Positions 16,967 to 26,116 of a stretch of 45,410 nt of DNA are shown in pieces (the stretch's first letter is position 1; every line of letters begins with the position of its first letter). Origin of the DNA: CADCTB01 sp035494015 (GTDB taxonomy: Bacteria; Actinomycetota; Acidimicrobiia; Acidimicrobiales; AC-14); NCBI GenBank assembly GCA_035494015.1, contig DATJHJ010000153.1:1-45410 (forward strand), in the 5' to 3' direction. Made by a program: the position numbers and the translations under genes. The notes under the pieces were generated by a model. It did no database searches. It saw only the letters and a program-made list of their open reading frames with translations, and was not told where the DNA came from.

Positions 16967-17203
16967 GCCGCGGCACCACTCCAGGTAGGCGACGAGGTCG
17001 GCCGGCGACGGCCGGGCGTCCGGGTCCCCGTAGGCGGTCTGCATGCGGAACCGCAGGTACTCGGGGGCGGGCCGCGGCAGCGGGGGCCAGCGGCGCCACC
17101 AGCCGGTCGGCGCCAGCCGGAGCGCCTGGGCGACGGCGACCCCCCACAGCCGGGGGCGCACGGCGACGGCGGCCACCGCCGGCCCCACCCACGACCGGTT
17201 CAC
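16961..17203 (-). CDS. Small conserved hypothetical protein (80 residues)
   Basis: A basic, Trp/Pro-rich protein of 80 residues with the block GWWRRWPPLPRPAPEYLRFRMQTAYGD and the end ADLVAYLEWCR. I recognise this ending as typical of small actinobacterial hypotheticals but know no function. The N-terminal third is moderately hydrophobic (VGPAVAAVAV). Its GTG start overlaps the stop of the upstream ROK kinase gene as GTGA, which supports both the gene and coupled translation. Its stop codon lies in the right arm of the 43-bp inverted repeat. Confidence 0.75.
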   Translation of the reverse strand: MNRSWVGPAVAAVAVRPRLWGVAVAQALRLAPTGWWRRWPPLPRPAPEYLRFRMQTAYGDPDARPSPADLVAYLEWCRGK

Positions 17204-18105
17204 AGCCGGCCGACGCCCCGCCACCCCACGGCGGCCGCCCCCACCAGTGGCCCGGACGGCCCGAGTCCGGCCGGACGGATCTGCGCCCCGGCCGAGAAGG
17301 TCAGCCGGGCCTGGGCGTCCAGCTCGGCCTGGGCGGCGGCGAAGAACGGCTCGCCGTAGCCGAGGGCCACCGAGCCGGCGACCACGGCCAGGGGCAGGTC
17401 GAGCAGGTTGGCCACCGAGGCGACGGCCCGCCCGACCAGCCGTCCCGTCCGAGCCACCACGTCCGCCCCGGCCTCGGCGGCCGGCCGGCCGGTGATGGCG
17501 GCGATCGACGTCCCCGAGGCCTCGGCCTCCAGGCACCCCCGCGCCCCGCACGCGCACACCCGCCCCGCGGGTTCCACGCACACGTGGCCGATGTGGCCGG
17601 CGTTGCCGGCCCGGCCGTCGAGCAGTCGACCGTCGAGCACGATCCCCCCGCCCACCCCGGTCGACACCACCATGGCGATGAAGTCCCGCTCCCCCGCCGC
17701 CGCCCCCCGCCACCCCTCGCCCAGGGCCAGGGCCTTGGCGTCGTTGTCCACGAACGTCGGCAGGCCGGTGGCCTCGGCCAGCCGGGAACGCAGGGGGAAG
17801 TCCCGCCACACGGCGATGTTCAACGGCGACACCTCCTCGCCGCCGGCCGACATCGGCCCCCCGCACCCGACCCCGCACACCGCAACTCCGTTGCCACGTG
17901 GGCCAGGGACGTCGCCATTCCCCCCGCCACTCCGTTCAGGCACGGAGCCAAGCGCGTCCACCAGGGCGAGGAGGACCGAGAACAGCCCCTCGGCGTCTTC
18001 GGCCCGGCACGGGGCCACCGCCGAGGCGACCACCTCCCCCTCGGCCGTGACCAGGCCGGCGGCCAGCTTGGTCCCGCCGATGTCGATGGCCAGGGCCGCG
18101 TCCAC
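17200..18105 (-). CDS. ROK-family sugar kinase (glucokinase-like)
   Basis: A ROK-fold kinase of about 301 residues that probably phosphorylates glucose or a related hexose with ATP. It shows LAIDIGGTKLAAGLV (phosphate-1 loop), FVDNDAKALALGE with the catalytic aspartate, STGVGGGIVLDGRLLDGRAG, and the ROK zinc site GHIGHVCVEP...CACGARGCLEAEASG (one His and three Cys). There is no N-terminal helix-turn-helix, so it is an enzyme and not a ROK repressor. GTG 18105 fits a leaderless start from the TAGCCT box; GTG 18111 is the longer alternative. Confidence 0.9.
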   Translation of the reverse strand: MDAALAIDIGGTKLAAGLVTAEGEVVASAVAPCRAEDAEGLFSVLLALVDALGSVPERSGGGNGDVPGPRGNGVAVCGVGCGGPMSAGGEEVSPLNIAVWRDFPLRSRLAEATGLPTFVDNDAKALALGEGWRGAAAGERDFIAMVVSTGVGGGIVLDGRLLDGRAGNAGHIGHVCVEPAGRVCACGARGCLEAEASGTSIAAITGRPAAEAGADVVARTGRLVGRAVASVANLLDLPLAVVAGSVALGYGEPFFAAAQAELDAQARLTFSAGAQIRPAGLGPSGPLVGAAAVGWRGVGRL

Positions 18106-18113
18106 GACCACCG

Positions 18114-18119
18114 AGGCTA
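18114..18119 (-). promoter_or_regulatory. -10 box of the ROK kinase gene (leaderless)
   Basis: Minus-strand TAGCCT followed by 8 nt and GTG 18105. GTG 18111 would fall only 2 nt after the box. Confidence 0.45.
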
Positions 18120-18156
18120 TTCAACGGCCCGCACCGGGGTACCGTTGGGCTACTTC

Positions 18157-19125
<969 letters not shown>

Positions 19126-19134
<9 letters not shown>

Positions 19135-19145
19135 GGTGAGGTGAG
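19126..19145 (+). repeat. Four tandem GTGAG pentamers forming the ribosome binding site
   Basis: GTGAG repeated four times spans the moxR stop codon and supplies overlapping GAGGTGAG Shine-Dalgarno-like sequences just before the GTG of the DUF58 gene. Confidence 0.8.
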
Positions 19146-19148
19146 CGC

Positions 19149-20321
19149 GTGTTAACGCGCCGGGGGTGGGGGCTCACGGTCGGGGCCCTGCTCCTCGCCC
19201 TGGCCGGGCGGTTGCTCGGGCTGCTGGAGCTGTACGTGCTGGCCGCCGGCGGGTGGGCGCTGATGGGCATGGCCCTGGCCTTCCTGGCCCGCGGGGGTGG
19301 CGAGATCGAGGCCAGCCGGACCCTGCACCCGGCCCGGGTCCAGGCCGGCCAGGAGAGCCGGGTGGAGCTGTCGGTGGCCAACCCGGGCCGCAGAGCGACC
19401 GGCGTCGTCGAGTTGCGCGATCCCGTCGACGGGGGGCCGCGGCGGGCCCGGCTGCTCCTCGCCCCCCTCCGCCCGGGGCAGGAGGAGCGGGCCACCTACC
19501 GCATCCCCACCGCTCGGCGGGGCGTGCTCACCGTGGGCCCCCTCGAGGCCCGGCGCTTCGACCCCCTGGCCCTGGCCACCACGGCCCGGCCCGTCGCCCC
19601 GGAGACCGAGCTGATCGTGCACCCGGCCATCGAGGCGGTCCTGCCCCTCCCCCACGCCCCGGGCGACGACCGCCGGGGCGGGGCCCGCCGGGCCACCGCC
19701 ATCGGGTCCGCGGGCGACGACTTCTACGCCCTCCGCCCCTGGGTGGTGGGCGACGACCTGCGCCGGGTGCACTGGCCGTCCACCGCCCGCCGGGACGAGC
19801 TCATGGTCCGCCAGCACGACGTGCCCTGGCAGGGCCGGGCCACGGTGGTCCTCGACGTCCGCCCCCAGCACTACGACGACGACTCGCTGGAGCAAGCGGT
19901 GTCGGCGGCGGCCAGCATCGCCGCCGGGTCGGGGCAGGGCGGGGCCCTCGTCCGGCTGGTCACGACCGACGGGAGCGACACCGGCTTCGGCGCCGGCCCC
20001 GCCCACCTCGACGCCATCCTCGAGCGCCTGGCCCGGGTCGAGGCCCACACCGTCGACGCCCGCCTGCTCGACCTGCCCGAGGTCGACGGTTCCATGGCCC
20101 TGGTCGTGAGCGCGGAGCTCCCGGGGCCAGAGCTCGGGCGCCTGGCCCGCCTGGCCGGCCGACCGGGATCGCTGACCGTCGTGGCCGTCGTCCGCAGCGG
20201 GGGCCGGCCGCCGGAGGTGGCCCTGGGGCGCATGGTCGTCGTCGGGCCGGGCCAGCCCCTGGCCCCGGCGTGGAACCGGGCCGTCGCCGCCGCCGGCGCC
20301 CTCCGCGGGGTGTCGGGATGA
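19149..20321 (+). CDS. DUF58 domain protein
   Basis: A 390-residue protein with two transmembrane segments at the N-terminus (LTVGALLLALAGRLLGLLEL and YVLAAGGWALMGMALAFLA). A beta-rich region and the DUF58/vWA-like domain follow, with DFYALRPWVVGDDLRRVHWPSTARRDELMVRQ at about 192-223 in pieces. DUF58 proteins pair with MoxR ATPases; the function is unknown but linked to envelope maturation. The GTG start lies behind the GTGAG tandem repeat, and the stop overlaps the next gene as ATGA. Confidence 0.9.
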   Translation: MLTRRGWGLTVGALLLALAGRLLGLLELYVLAAGGWALMGMALAFLARGGGEIEASRTLHPARVQAGQESRVELSVANPGRRATGVVELRDPVDGGPRRARLLLAPLRPGQEERATYRIPTARRGVLTVGPLEARRFDPLALATTARPVAPETELIVHPAIEAVLPLPHAPGDDRRGGARRATAIGSAGDDFYALRPWVVGDDLRRVHWPSTARRDELMVRQHDVPWQGRATVVLDVRPQHYDDDSLEQAVSAAASIAAGSGQGGALVRLVTTDGSDTGFGAGPAHLDAILERLARVEAHTVDARLLDLPEVDGSMALVVSAELPGPELGRLARLAGRPGSLTVVAVVRSGGRPPEVALGRMVVVGPGQPLAPAWNRAVAAAGALRGVSG

Positions 20322-22576
20322 GCCGCCGCACCGTCGTGCCGTCGGAACCCGTCGAGCCGCCGCCGGAGCCGGTCGTCGTGCCGGGCTGGCCGGCCGAGGC
20401 CGGGCTGGTGGCCATGTCGGTGGCGGCCGCCATGGGCCTGAGCCGGCTCTTCGCCGACAGCTCCTTCGTGGCGCCGGTCCTGCTCGCCGTCGCCACCAGC
20501 CACGGCCTGGCCATGGCCTGCCGGCGGCGGCTGGTCGGGCCGCTCACCACCGCCCTCCTGTCGGCCGCCGGGCTGGCGCTGTTCGTGACCTGGGTCATCG
20601 AGCCGCAGGTGTCGCTGGTGCCGTCGCCCGCCGTGCTGCACGCCGCGGTCAACGACCTGCGGGACGCGTGGGGGCGGTTCAGCGAGGTGGTGGCGCCGAC
20701 CAAGGTCACCCGCGGGTTCCTGCTCGGCGCCGTCCTGGGCGCGTGGATCAGCTCGTTCGTGGCCGACGTCTTCGCCTTCCGGGCCCGGACCCGGGTCGAG
20801 GCCATCGTCCCCTCCTTCACCGTGTTCCTCTTCGGGGCCCTCCTGGGGGCCGACCGCCACCGCCTCAGCGCCGCCGCCCTCTACCTGGCCTCGGTCCTGC
20901 TGTTCGTGGTCCTGGCCGAGGTGGCCGCCTCGCCCCGTCCCCGCCCGTGGGTGGCCGGGCTGCGCGCCCCGGGCGAGGCCGCCCTCCTGCGCTCGGGGCT
21001 GGGCATGGCCGTGGTCGCCCTGGTCCTCGGCCTGGTCGTAGGGCCGAACCTGCCGGGCGCCTACGGCCAGGGCGTCCTCGGTCTTCGCGACCGGTCCGGG
21101 GGCAAGAACGGCACGCGGGTCACCCTCAGCCCCCTGGTCGACATCCGGGGCCGCCTCGTCGGCCAGTCCGACACCGAGCTGTTCACCGTGGCCAGCGACA
21201 CCCCGAGCTACTGGCGGATCACCGCCCTGGACCGCTTCGACGGCACCATCTGGTCGTCGCTCAGCAACTACCGCCCCGCCGGCAGCCGCCTGCCCGAGCC
21301 GAGCGCGGACCAGAACCACGCCGGCAGCACCACGTCGCGGCAGGACTTCGTGATCGAGGCCCTGTCGTCGATCTGGCTGCCGGCCGCCTACCGGCCCGAG
21401 CGGCTGAGCCAGTCGGGCAAGGTGCGCTTCGACCCCGACTCGGGCAGCCTGGCCACCGACAAGCCCACCTCCGACGGGCTGCGCTACACCGTGGAGTCGG
21501 CGCTGCCCCGGCTGACCGCCGACCAGCTCGCCGGGGCCACGGGGCCGGTCCCGAGCGACATCACCGACCGGTACCTCGAGCTGCCGGCCAAGCTGCCCAC
21601 CGCCGTTCGCGTTGCCGCCCAGAAGGCGGCCGGGGCCGAGACCACGCCCTACAAGCGGGCCAAGGCCCTGCAGGACTGGTTCCGGGCCAACTTCACCTAC
21701 AACCTCCAGGTCCCGGCCGGGCACGACGCTACGGCGATGGAACAGTTCCTCACCAACAAGCAGGGCTACTGCGAGCAGTTCGCGGGGACCTACGCGGCCA
21801 TGGCCCGGGTGCTCGGGCTGCCGGCCCGGGTGGCGGTCGGGTTCACGTCGGGGACCAAGGAGGCCGACGGGCTCTGGCACGTGGACGGCAAGGAGGCCCA
21901 CGCCTGGCCCGAGGTGTACCTGAGCGGGTACGGCTGGGTCGCCTTCGAGCCCACCCCCGGGCGGGGCCAGCCCGGCGCCGAGGACTACACCAACGTCCCC
22001 GCGGCCCAGGCCGTCGACACCCCGGTGGTCACCGTCCCCACCAGCGAGGCGTCCACCGAGGTCACCGAGCCCGCCCCCGGGCCGGTGGCCCCCGCCCCGC
22101 CGGCGGCCACGCCCGAGTCGTCGTCGCACGGGCGGATCGTCGTGGTCGGCGGGCTGGCCGCGCTGCTGCTGGCCTACCTCGTCGGGGTGCCGCTCGCCAA
22201 GCGGCAGCGGCGCCGCCGGCGGCGGGACACCACTCGGACGGGCGCCGACCGGGTCCTGGTGGCGTGGGCCGAGGCCGAGGAGGACATGGCCGCCGCCGGC
22301 ATGGCCCGGCGACCCTGGGAGACGGCACCCGAGTTCTCCCACCGGGTGAGCCGCACCGCCGGCCCCGCCGGCCCGCCGCTCGTCCGCCTGGCCGACGACA
22401 CGTCGGCGGCGGCGTGGTCGGCGGGCGGGGTGGCGGTGGAGGTGGCCACCCGGGCCGAGGCCGAGGCGGCCAACGTGGCCGCCGAGCTGCACGCGCAGTC
22501 GACCCTGCGGGAACGGCTCACCCGGGCCCTGGACCCCCGGGCCCTGCTGCCCCGCCGCCGGCCGCCGACGGACTGA
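20318..22576 (+). CDS. Membrane-anchored transglutaminase-like protein (TgpA/DUF3488-DUF4129 type)
   Basis: A 752-residue membrane protein. The N-terminal 240 residues contain about six hydrophobic segments (DUF3488-like). An extracytoplasmic transglutaminase-like domain follows, with Cys485 in QGYCEQFAGTYAAMARVLGLPAR and His528 in KEAHAWPEVYL. The usual third residue position reads WVAFEPTPG, with Glu where Asp is common. A Pro/Thr-rich stretch, one more membrane segment (IVVVGGLAALLLAYLVGVPL, near 606-625), and a cytoplasmic DUF4129-like C-terminus complete it. It is the third gene of the moxR-DUF58-transglutaminase operon, probably acting on envelope peptides; the substrate is unknown. Confidence 0.92.
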   Translation: MSRRTVVPSEPVEPPPEPVVVPGWPAEAGLVAMSVAAAMGLSRLFADSSFVAPVLLAVATSHGLAMACRRRLVGPLTTALLSAAGLALFVTWVIEPQVSLVPSPAVLHAAVNDLRDAWGRFSEVVAPTKVTRGFLLGAVLGAWISSFVADVFAFRARTRVEAIVPSFTVFLFGALLGADRHRLSAAALYLASVLLFVVLAEVAASPRPRPWVAGLRAPGEAALLRSGLGMAVVALVLGLVVGPNLPGAYGQGVLGLRDRSGGKNGTRVTLSPLVDIRGRLVGQSDTELFTVASDTPSYWRITALDRFDGTIWSSLSNYRPAGSRLPEPSADQNHAGSTTSRQDFVIEALSSIWLPAAYRPERLSQSGKVRFDPDSGSLATDKPTSDGLRYTVESALPRLTADQLAGATGPVPSDITDRYLELPAKLPTAVRVAAQKAAGAETTPYKRAKALQDWFRANFTYNLQVPAGHDATAMEQFLTNKQGYCEQFAGTYAAMARVLGLPARVAVGFTSGTKEADGLWHVDGKEAHAWPEVYLSGYGWVAFEPTPGRGQPGAEDYTNVPAAQAVDTPVVTVPTSEASTEVTEPAPGPVAPAPPAATPESSSHGRIVVVGGLAALLLAYLVGVPLAKRQRRRRRRDTTRTGADRVLVAWAEAEEDMAAAGMARRPWETAPEFSHRVSRTAGPAGPPLVRLADDTSAAAWSAGGVAVEVATRAEAEAANVAAELHAQSTLRERLTRALDPRALLPRRRPPTD

Positions 22577-22582
22577 GGGCCG

Positions 22583-22957
22583 CTACTCCTCGCGCTTGAA
22601 GCGCTTCTTGAGCCGCTTGCCCACGTCGCCGAAGTGCTCCTTGACCTGGCCGGTCTTCAGGTTGCCGGTGACCTGCTTCCAGCCGGCTTTGCCCATCTTG
22701 CGCAGGTTGCGCTCGAACACGAAGGCGCAGGCCAGCATGATGGCGAAGCCCAGGAACCCGAGGAGCAGGGACGTGGCGAACGCCCCCACCAGGAGGACGA
22801 AGCCGGCCAGGAACCCGAGGGCGGCCCACTTGAGGTTCCGGCCGGCGTGGCGGTAGAGGGTGGTCTTGCCGACACCGCGCGCGAACGCAGGATCGCTCTC
22901 GTAGAACTGCTGCTCGATTTCGTGGAGGATTCGCTGCTCGTCCTCGGAAAGCGGCAC
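22583..22957 (-). CDS. DUF3040 family membrane protein
   Basis: A 124-residue protein starting MPLSEDEQRILHEIEQQFYESDP, the DUF3040 signature of many actinobacteria. Two adjacent membrane segments follow (WAALGFLAGFVLLVGAFAT and LLLGFLGFAIMLACAFVF), then a basic C-terminal tail rich in Lys and Arg. The function is unknown; relatives often lie near division or wall genes. It starts at GTG with GGGGTAGGA just upstream and is convergent, 6 bp apart, with the transglutaminase gene. Confidence 0.88.
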   Translation of the reverse strand: MPLSEDEQRILHEIEQQFYESDPAFARGVGKTTLYRHAGRNLKWAALGFLAGFVLLVGAFATSLLLGFLGFAIMLACAFVFERNLRKMGKAGWKQVTGNLKTGQVKEHFGDVGKRLKKRFKREE

Positions 22958-23028
22958 GTCCTACCCCTTCAACGACCCGGTCCGCTAGTAGGGCTATCTT
23001 CGCACAGCCCGGGACACTCAACAACGCG

Positions 23029-24357
23029 CTAGCTGTGCTCCGGCTGTGCCGGCGCCCCCGGCCCCCACTGCTGGTCGCCCCGCCGCTTGACCGCCAGCCC
23101 GTCGCCCCCCCGCAGCAGGGTGGCCGGCCCGACGGCGCGGTCGCCGAACCGCCGGCGGACCTCGTCGACCGCCCGGGCCACGGCCGGCTCGGCCTCCTCG
23201 GGCCCGTCGTCGAGCCGCAGCTGCTCGCCCGGCCGGGGGGCGAGGTTGGAGACGCTCACGCCCAGCAGGCGCACGCCGGGCGACGGGTCGACGGCGGCCA
23301 GCAGCTCGGCCGCGGTGCGGGCGATGCTCGGCCCGCTGTCGACGGGCCGGGGGACGGTGCGGGACCGGGTGATGGTCCGAAAGCTGCCGTTGCCGTTGGG
23401 CACGGAGCCAGCAAAGCGCACCTTGAGGGTGACGGTCCGACCGGCCACGCCGGCAGCCCGCAGGCGGGTGGCCACCGCGTCGGACAGCCGGACGACCTCG
23501 TCGCCCAGCGTGGCCCGGTCGTGGTGGTCGGTGGCGTAGGTCTCCTCGTGCCCGACCGACTTGAGGGCCCGGTCGGGCTCCACGGCCCGCTCGTCCCGGG
23601 CCCAGGCCAGGGCGTGGAGGTGGCGGCCGTGGGCCTCGCCCAGGGCGCCGACCACCGTGGCCAGCGGCATGGCGGCCAGGTCGCCCACCGTGCGGATGCC
23701 GAACCGGTCCAGGCGCCGCTGGGTGGCCGGGCCCACGCCCCAGAGGGCGCCCACGGGCAGGGGGTGGAGGAAGGCCAGCTCGTCGCCGGGCTCGATGACC
23801 TTGACGCCCAGGCCAGGGGTCGGCGGCCGGCCGGCCGGCCCGGCCCGGGGCTTGGCCGCCTCCGAGGCCAGCTTGGCCAGGAACTTGCTGGCCGCCACCC
23901 CGACCGAGCACCACAGCCCGGTCTGCTCGAACACCTGCCGGCGGATGGCCTGGCCGATCTCCGGCCCGCTGCCCAGGAGGCGGCGGGCGCCCCGCACGTC
24001 GAGGAAGGCCTCGTCCAGGGCGATGCCCTCGACCAGCGGGGTGAAGGAGGTCAGGACGTCGTGGAGCTTGCGGCTGTGCTCCTGGTAGAGGTCGTAGCGG
24101 CCGGGGACGAACACGGCGTGCGGGCACAGCCGCCGGGCCCGCAGCGACGGCATGGCCGAGTGGATCCCGTACGACCGGGCCTCGTACGAGCAGGAGGCCA
24201 CCACGCCCCGGCTCCCGCTGCCCCCCACGACCAGCGGCTTGCCGGCCAGCGACGGGTCGGCCAGCACCTCCACCGCGGCGTAAAAGGCGTCCATGTCCAC
24301 GTGCAGGATGGCCGGCGGCTCGATTTGACGAGTGTGCCAGCATGACCGGCAGTGCAC
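23029..24357 (-). CDS. dinB: DNA polymerase IV (Y-family)
   Basis: An error-prone translesion DNA polymerase. The catalytic palm starts ILHVDMDAFYAAVEVL (metal-binding Asp in HVDMD), and the second acidic pair is in EGIALDEAFLDVRGA. GSGSRGVVASCSYEARSYGI is the finger region. The thumb HhH VGALWGVGPATQRRLDRFGI and the little-finger domain (SVGHEETYATDHHD) follow. The C-terminus lacks a clear beta-clamp motif, ending in a Gly/Pro-rich tail. No ATG lies close before the palm. GTG 24357 is the only canonical in-frame start but overlaps the divergent gene's start, so the true start is uncertain. Confidence 0.92.
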   Translation of the reverse strand: MHCRSCWHTRQIEPPAILHVDMDAFYAAVEVLADPSLAGKPLVVGGSGSRGVVASCSYEARSYGIHSAMPSLRARRLCPHAVFVPGRYDLYQEHSRKLHDVLTSFTPLVEGIALDEAFLDVRGARRLLGSGPEIGQAIRRQVFEQTGLWCSVGVAASKFLAKLASEAAKPRAGPAGRPPTPGLGVKVIEPGDELAFLHPLPVGALWGVGPATQRRLDRFGIRTVGDLAAMPLATVVGALGEAHGRHLHALAWARDERAVEPDRALKSVGHEETYATDHHDRATLGDEVVRLSDAVATRLRAAGVAGRTVTLKVRFAGSVPNGNGSFRTITRSRTVPRPVDSGPSIARTAAELLAAVDPSPGVRLLGVSVSNLAPRPGEQLRLDDGPEEAEPAVARAVDEVRRRFGDRAVGPATLLRGGDGLAVKRRGDQQWGPGAPAQPEHS

Positions 24358-24822
24358 CGGAACGTGCGGGCGGTCGTGGAAGCGGGCAAGGCGTTGGGGG
24401 TCGACGTCCACCCCCGTGAGTACGCCGACGGGACCCGCACCGCGGCCGATGCCGCGTTGGCCATCGGCGTCGACCTGGGCCAGATCGTGAAGAGCCTGGT
24501 CTTCTGCGTCGACGGGGAGGTGGTGGTCGCCCTGGTCTGCGGCGACAACCGGCTGGACGAGGCCAAGCTGGCCCGGGCCGCCGGCGGCCAGGACGCCTGG
24601 CGGGAGGACCCCGAGACCGTCCGCGACGCCACCGGCTTCCCCATCGGATCCGTCCCCCCGTTCGGCCACCGCGAGCCGCTGCGGGTCTTCGTCGACGAGG
24701 ACCTGCTCGAGTTCGACGAGCTGTGGGCCGCAGCCGGGACCGCGTCGTCCAACTTCGCCATTGCGCCCGACGCCCTGGTCCGGGCCACCGGCGGCATCGT
24801 CTGCGACCTCGCCCTGCGCTAG
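24352..24822 (+). CDS. YbaK/ProX-type aminoacyl-tRNA deacylase family protein
   Basis: A 156-residue YbaK/EbsC-domain protein. It begins with MHRNVRAVVEAGKALGVDV after a GTG start and shows GTRTAADAALAIGVDLGQIVKSLVF, the invariant lysine region (IVKSLVF), ATGFPIGSVPPFGH, and ASSNFAIAPDAL. Family members hydrolyse mischarged tRNAs such as Ala- or Cys-tRNA(Pro). The start is well supported by alignment to the usual N-terminus. The 5' end overlaps the most upstream possible start of the divergent DNA polymerase IV gene. Confidence 0.9.
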   Translation: MHRNVRAVVEAGKALGVDVHPREYADGTRTAADAALAIGVDLGQIVKSLVFCVDGEVVVALVCGDNRLDEAKLARAAGGQDAWREDPETVRDATGFPIGSVPPFGHREPLRVFVDEDLLEFDELWAAAGTASSNFAIAPDALVRATGGIVCDLALR

Positions 24823-24838
24823 AGCCCGGCCGAGGGGA

Positions 24839-25621
24839 CTATGCGGCCTGCTGGTGCTCCACGTCGGGGTGGTGGTGCGCCGGCAGGTGGAGCCACACCG
24901 GGCGGCGGGGGCGGAAGACCCGGTCGCGCACGCCCCACCAGGTGACCAGGGCCAGGGCCTCGGCGACGATCTTGAAGGACATCTTCGACGTCCCCCGGGC
25001 CCGGTCGACGAACTCGATCGGGAGCTCGACGATCTCGCCGCCGTTGCCGGCGATCCGGTAGGCCATCTCGATCTGGAAGCCGTAGCCACCGGCCCGGACG
25101 GTGGAGAGGTCGAGGCGGTGGACGGCGTCGGCCCGGTAGGCCCGGAAGCCGGAGGTGGCGTCGTGCACGGACAGGCCGAGCACCTTGTCGGCGTAGCGGT
25201 TGCCGCCGCGGGACAGCCAGCGGCGGTGGGCCGGCCAACCGGGGACCGAGCCGCCCTCGACGTAGCGGGAGCCGACGGCCAGGTCGGCTCCCGCCTCGAC
25301 GGCCCGGACCAGGGCGGGCAGCCGGGCCGGGTCATGGGAGAGGTCGCTGTCCATCTCGACCAGGATTTCGTAGCCGCGGGCGATGCCCTCGGCGAAGCCG
25401 GCGCGGTAGGCGCTGCCGAGCCCGGACTTGGTCGCCCGGACCAGCACGTCGACCCCACCCAGCTCGTGGCCCACGGCCTTGGCCAGGGCGGCGGTGCCGT
25501 CCGGGCTGGAGTCGTCGACCACCAGGACGTCGACCGTCGGGGCCGCAGCCCTGATCCGCCGCAGGACCTCGGCGATGTTCTCGGCCTCCTGGTAGGTGGG
25601 CAGAACGACGAGGGCGCGCAT
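24839..25621 (-). CDS. Polyprenol-phosphate mannosyltransferase (GT2, DPM1-like)
   Basis: A 260-residue GT2 enzyme of the dolichol/polyprenol-monophosphomannose synthase type. MRALVVLPTYQEAENIAEVL starts the nucleotide-binding fold; DDSSPDGTA and EMDSDLSHDP (DxD metal site) follow, then AVGSRYVEGGS, DATSGFRAYR and GGYGFQIEMAYR, all standard for the family. It would transfer mannose from GDP-mannose to a polyprenyl phosphate, feeding lipoglycan or protein mannosylation. It has no fused acyltransferase domain and no C-terminal membrane segment. It is convergent with ybaK and divergent from the small membrane protein gene. Confidence 0.9.
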   Translation of the reverse strand: MRALVVLPTYQEAENIAEVLRRIRAAAPTVDVLVVDDSSPDGTAALAKAVGHELGGVDVLVRATKSGLGSAYRAGFAEGIARGYEILVEMDSDLSHDPARLPALVRAVEAGADLAVGSRYVEGGSVPGWPAHRRWLSRGGNRYADKVLGLSVHDATSGFRAYRADAVHRLDLSTVRAGGYGFQIEMAYRIAGNGGEIVELPIEFVDRARGTSKMSFKIVAEALALVTWWGVRDRVFRPRRPVWLHLPAHHHPDVEHQQAA

Positions 25622-25630
25622 CGGGGGGCC

Positions 25631-25636
25631 TACGAT
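25631..25636 (+). promoter_or_regulatory. -10 box of the small membrane protein gene (leaderless)
   Basis: TACGAT followed by 6 nt and GTG 25643. It lies in the 21-bp gap between two divergent start codons. Confidence 0.5.
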
Positions 25637-25642
25637 TCCCCG

Positions 25643-25930
25643 GTGCCGCCGGAGCCCGTCCCGAAGCTGCCGGAGCGGGGGCCGACGGCCCTGCCCCCGG
25701 TCAAGGCCCGGGCCGTGGCCTTCGCGGTGATCGTGGTGGCCGGGCTATGCGGGCTGCTCATCGGGGCTGCTCTCGTCCGGATCCAGTGTTCCGGGAACTG
25801 CTCGACGCCGGCCGGCCTTGGTGCCCTGATCGGCGCAGTGCTGAGCGCAGGCGGCGTGGCAGTGGTGGCTGTGCTGGTACTACGAGCCATGGGTGAATGG
25901 CGAGCTGGCCCTGGAGTCCATCGCCGTTGA
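25643..25930 (+). CDS. Small two-transmembrane hypothetical protein
   Basis: A 95-residue protein. A proline-rich N-terminus (PEPVPKLPERGPTALPP) precedes two membrane segments at about 24-45 (AVAFAVIVVAGLCGLLIGAALV) and 58-82 (GLGALIGAVLSAGGVAVVAVLVL). The connecting loop holds a Cys pair (QCSGNCS, residues 49 and 53) that could form a disulfide or bind metal. There is no recognised family. The leaderless promoter and codon-position GC pattern support it as real. Confidence 0.65.
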   Translation: MPPEPVPKLPERGPTALPPVKARAVAFAVIVVAGLCGLLIGAALVRIQCSGNCSTPAGLGALIGAVLSAGGVAVVAVLVLRAMGEWRAGPGVHRR

Positions 25931-26116
25931 TGGGCAGAGCCAGCACGAACCGCAGAGCGGGATCCATGGCGCTTCGCGAGACGGAGCGAAGGTGCAACGG
26001 GCGGGTGGCCCGGAGGCGGTCGGCGTTGACTCCCTCGACCTGCTCGTCGTCTCGCATGCGGTAGGTATCGGCGCGAACGGCGGGGACCTGTAGCCGGCGG
26101 TCGGGCGGTGAGGCGG
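25931..26116. other. Intergenic region without a supported gene
   Basis: About 186 bp between the small membrane protein gene and the MerR gene. Short open frames exist on both strands, but none has a ribosome binding site, leaderless box or family resemblance. Confidence 0.6.

Noticed and set aside
19871..22492. Long minus-strand frame opposite the transglutaminase gene
   Set aside because: Gly/His/Arg-rich shadow of a gene with clear catalytic motifs.
25893..26093. Short plus-strand frame between the small membrane protein and MerR genes
   Set aside because: No ribosome binding site, no leaderless box, no family resemblance, and it overlaps the upstream gene.
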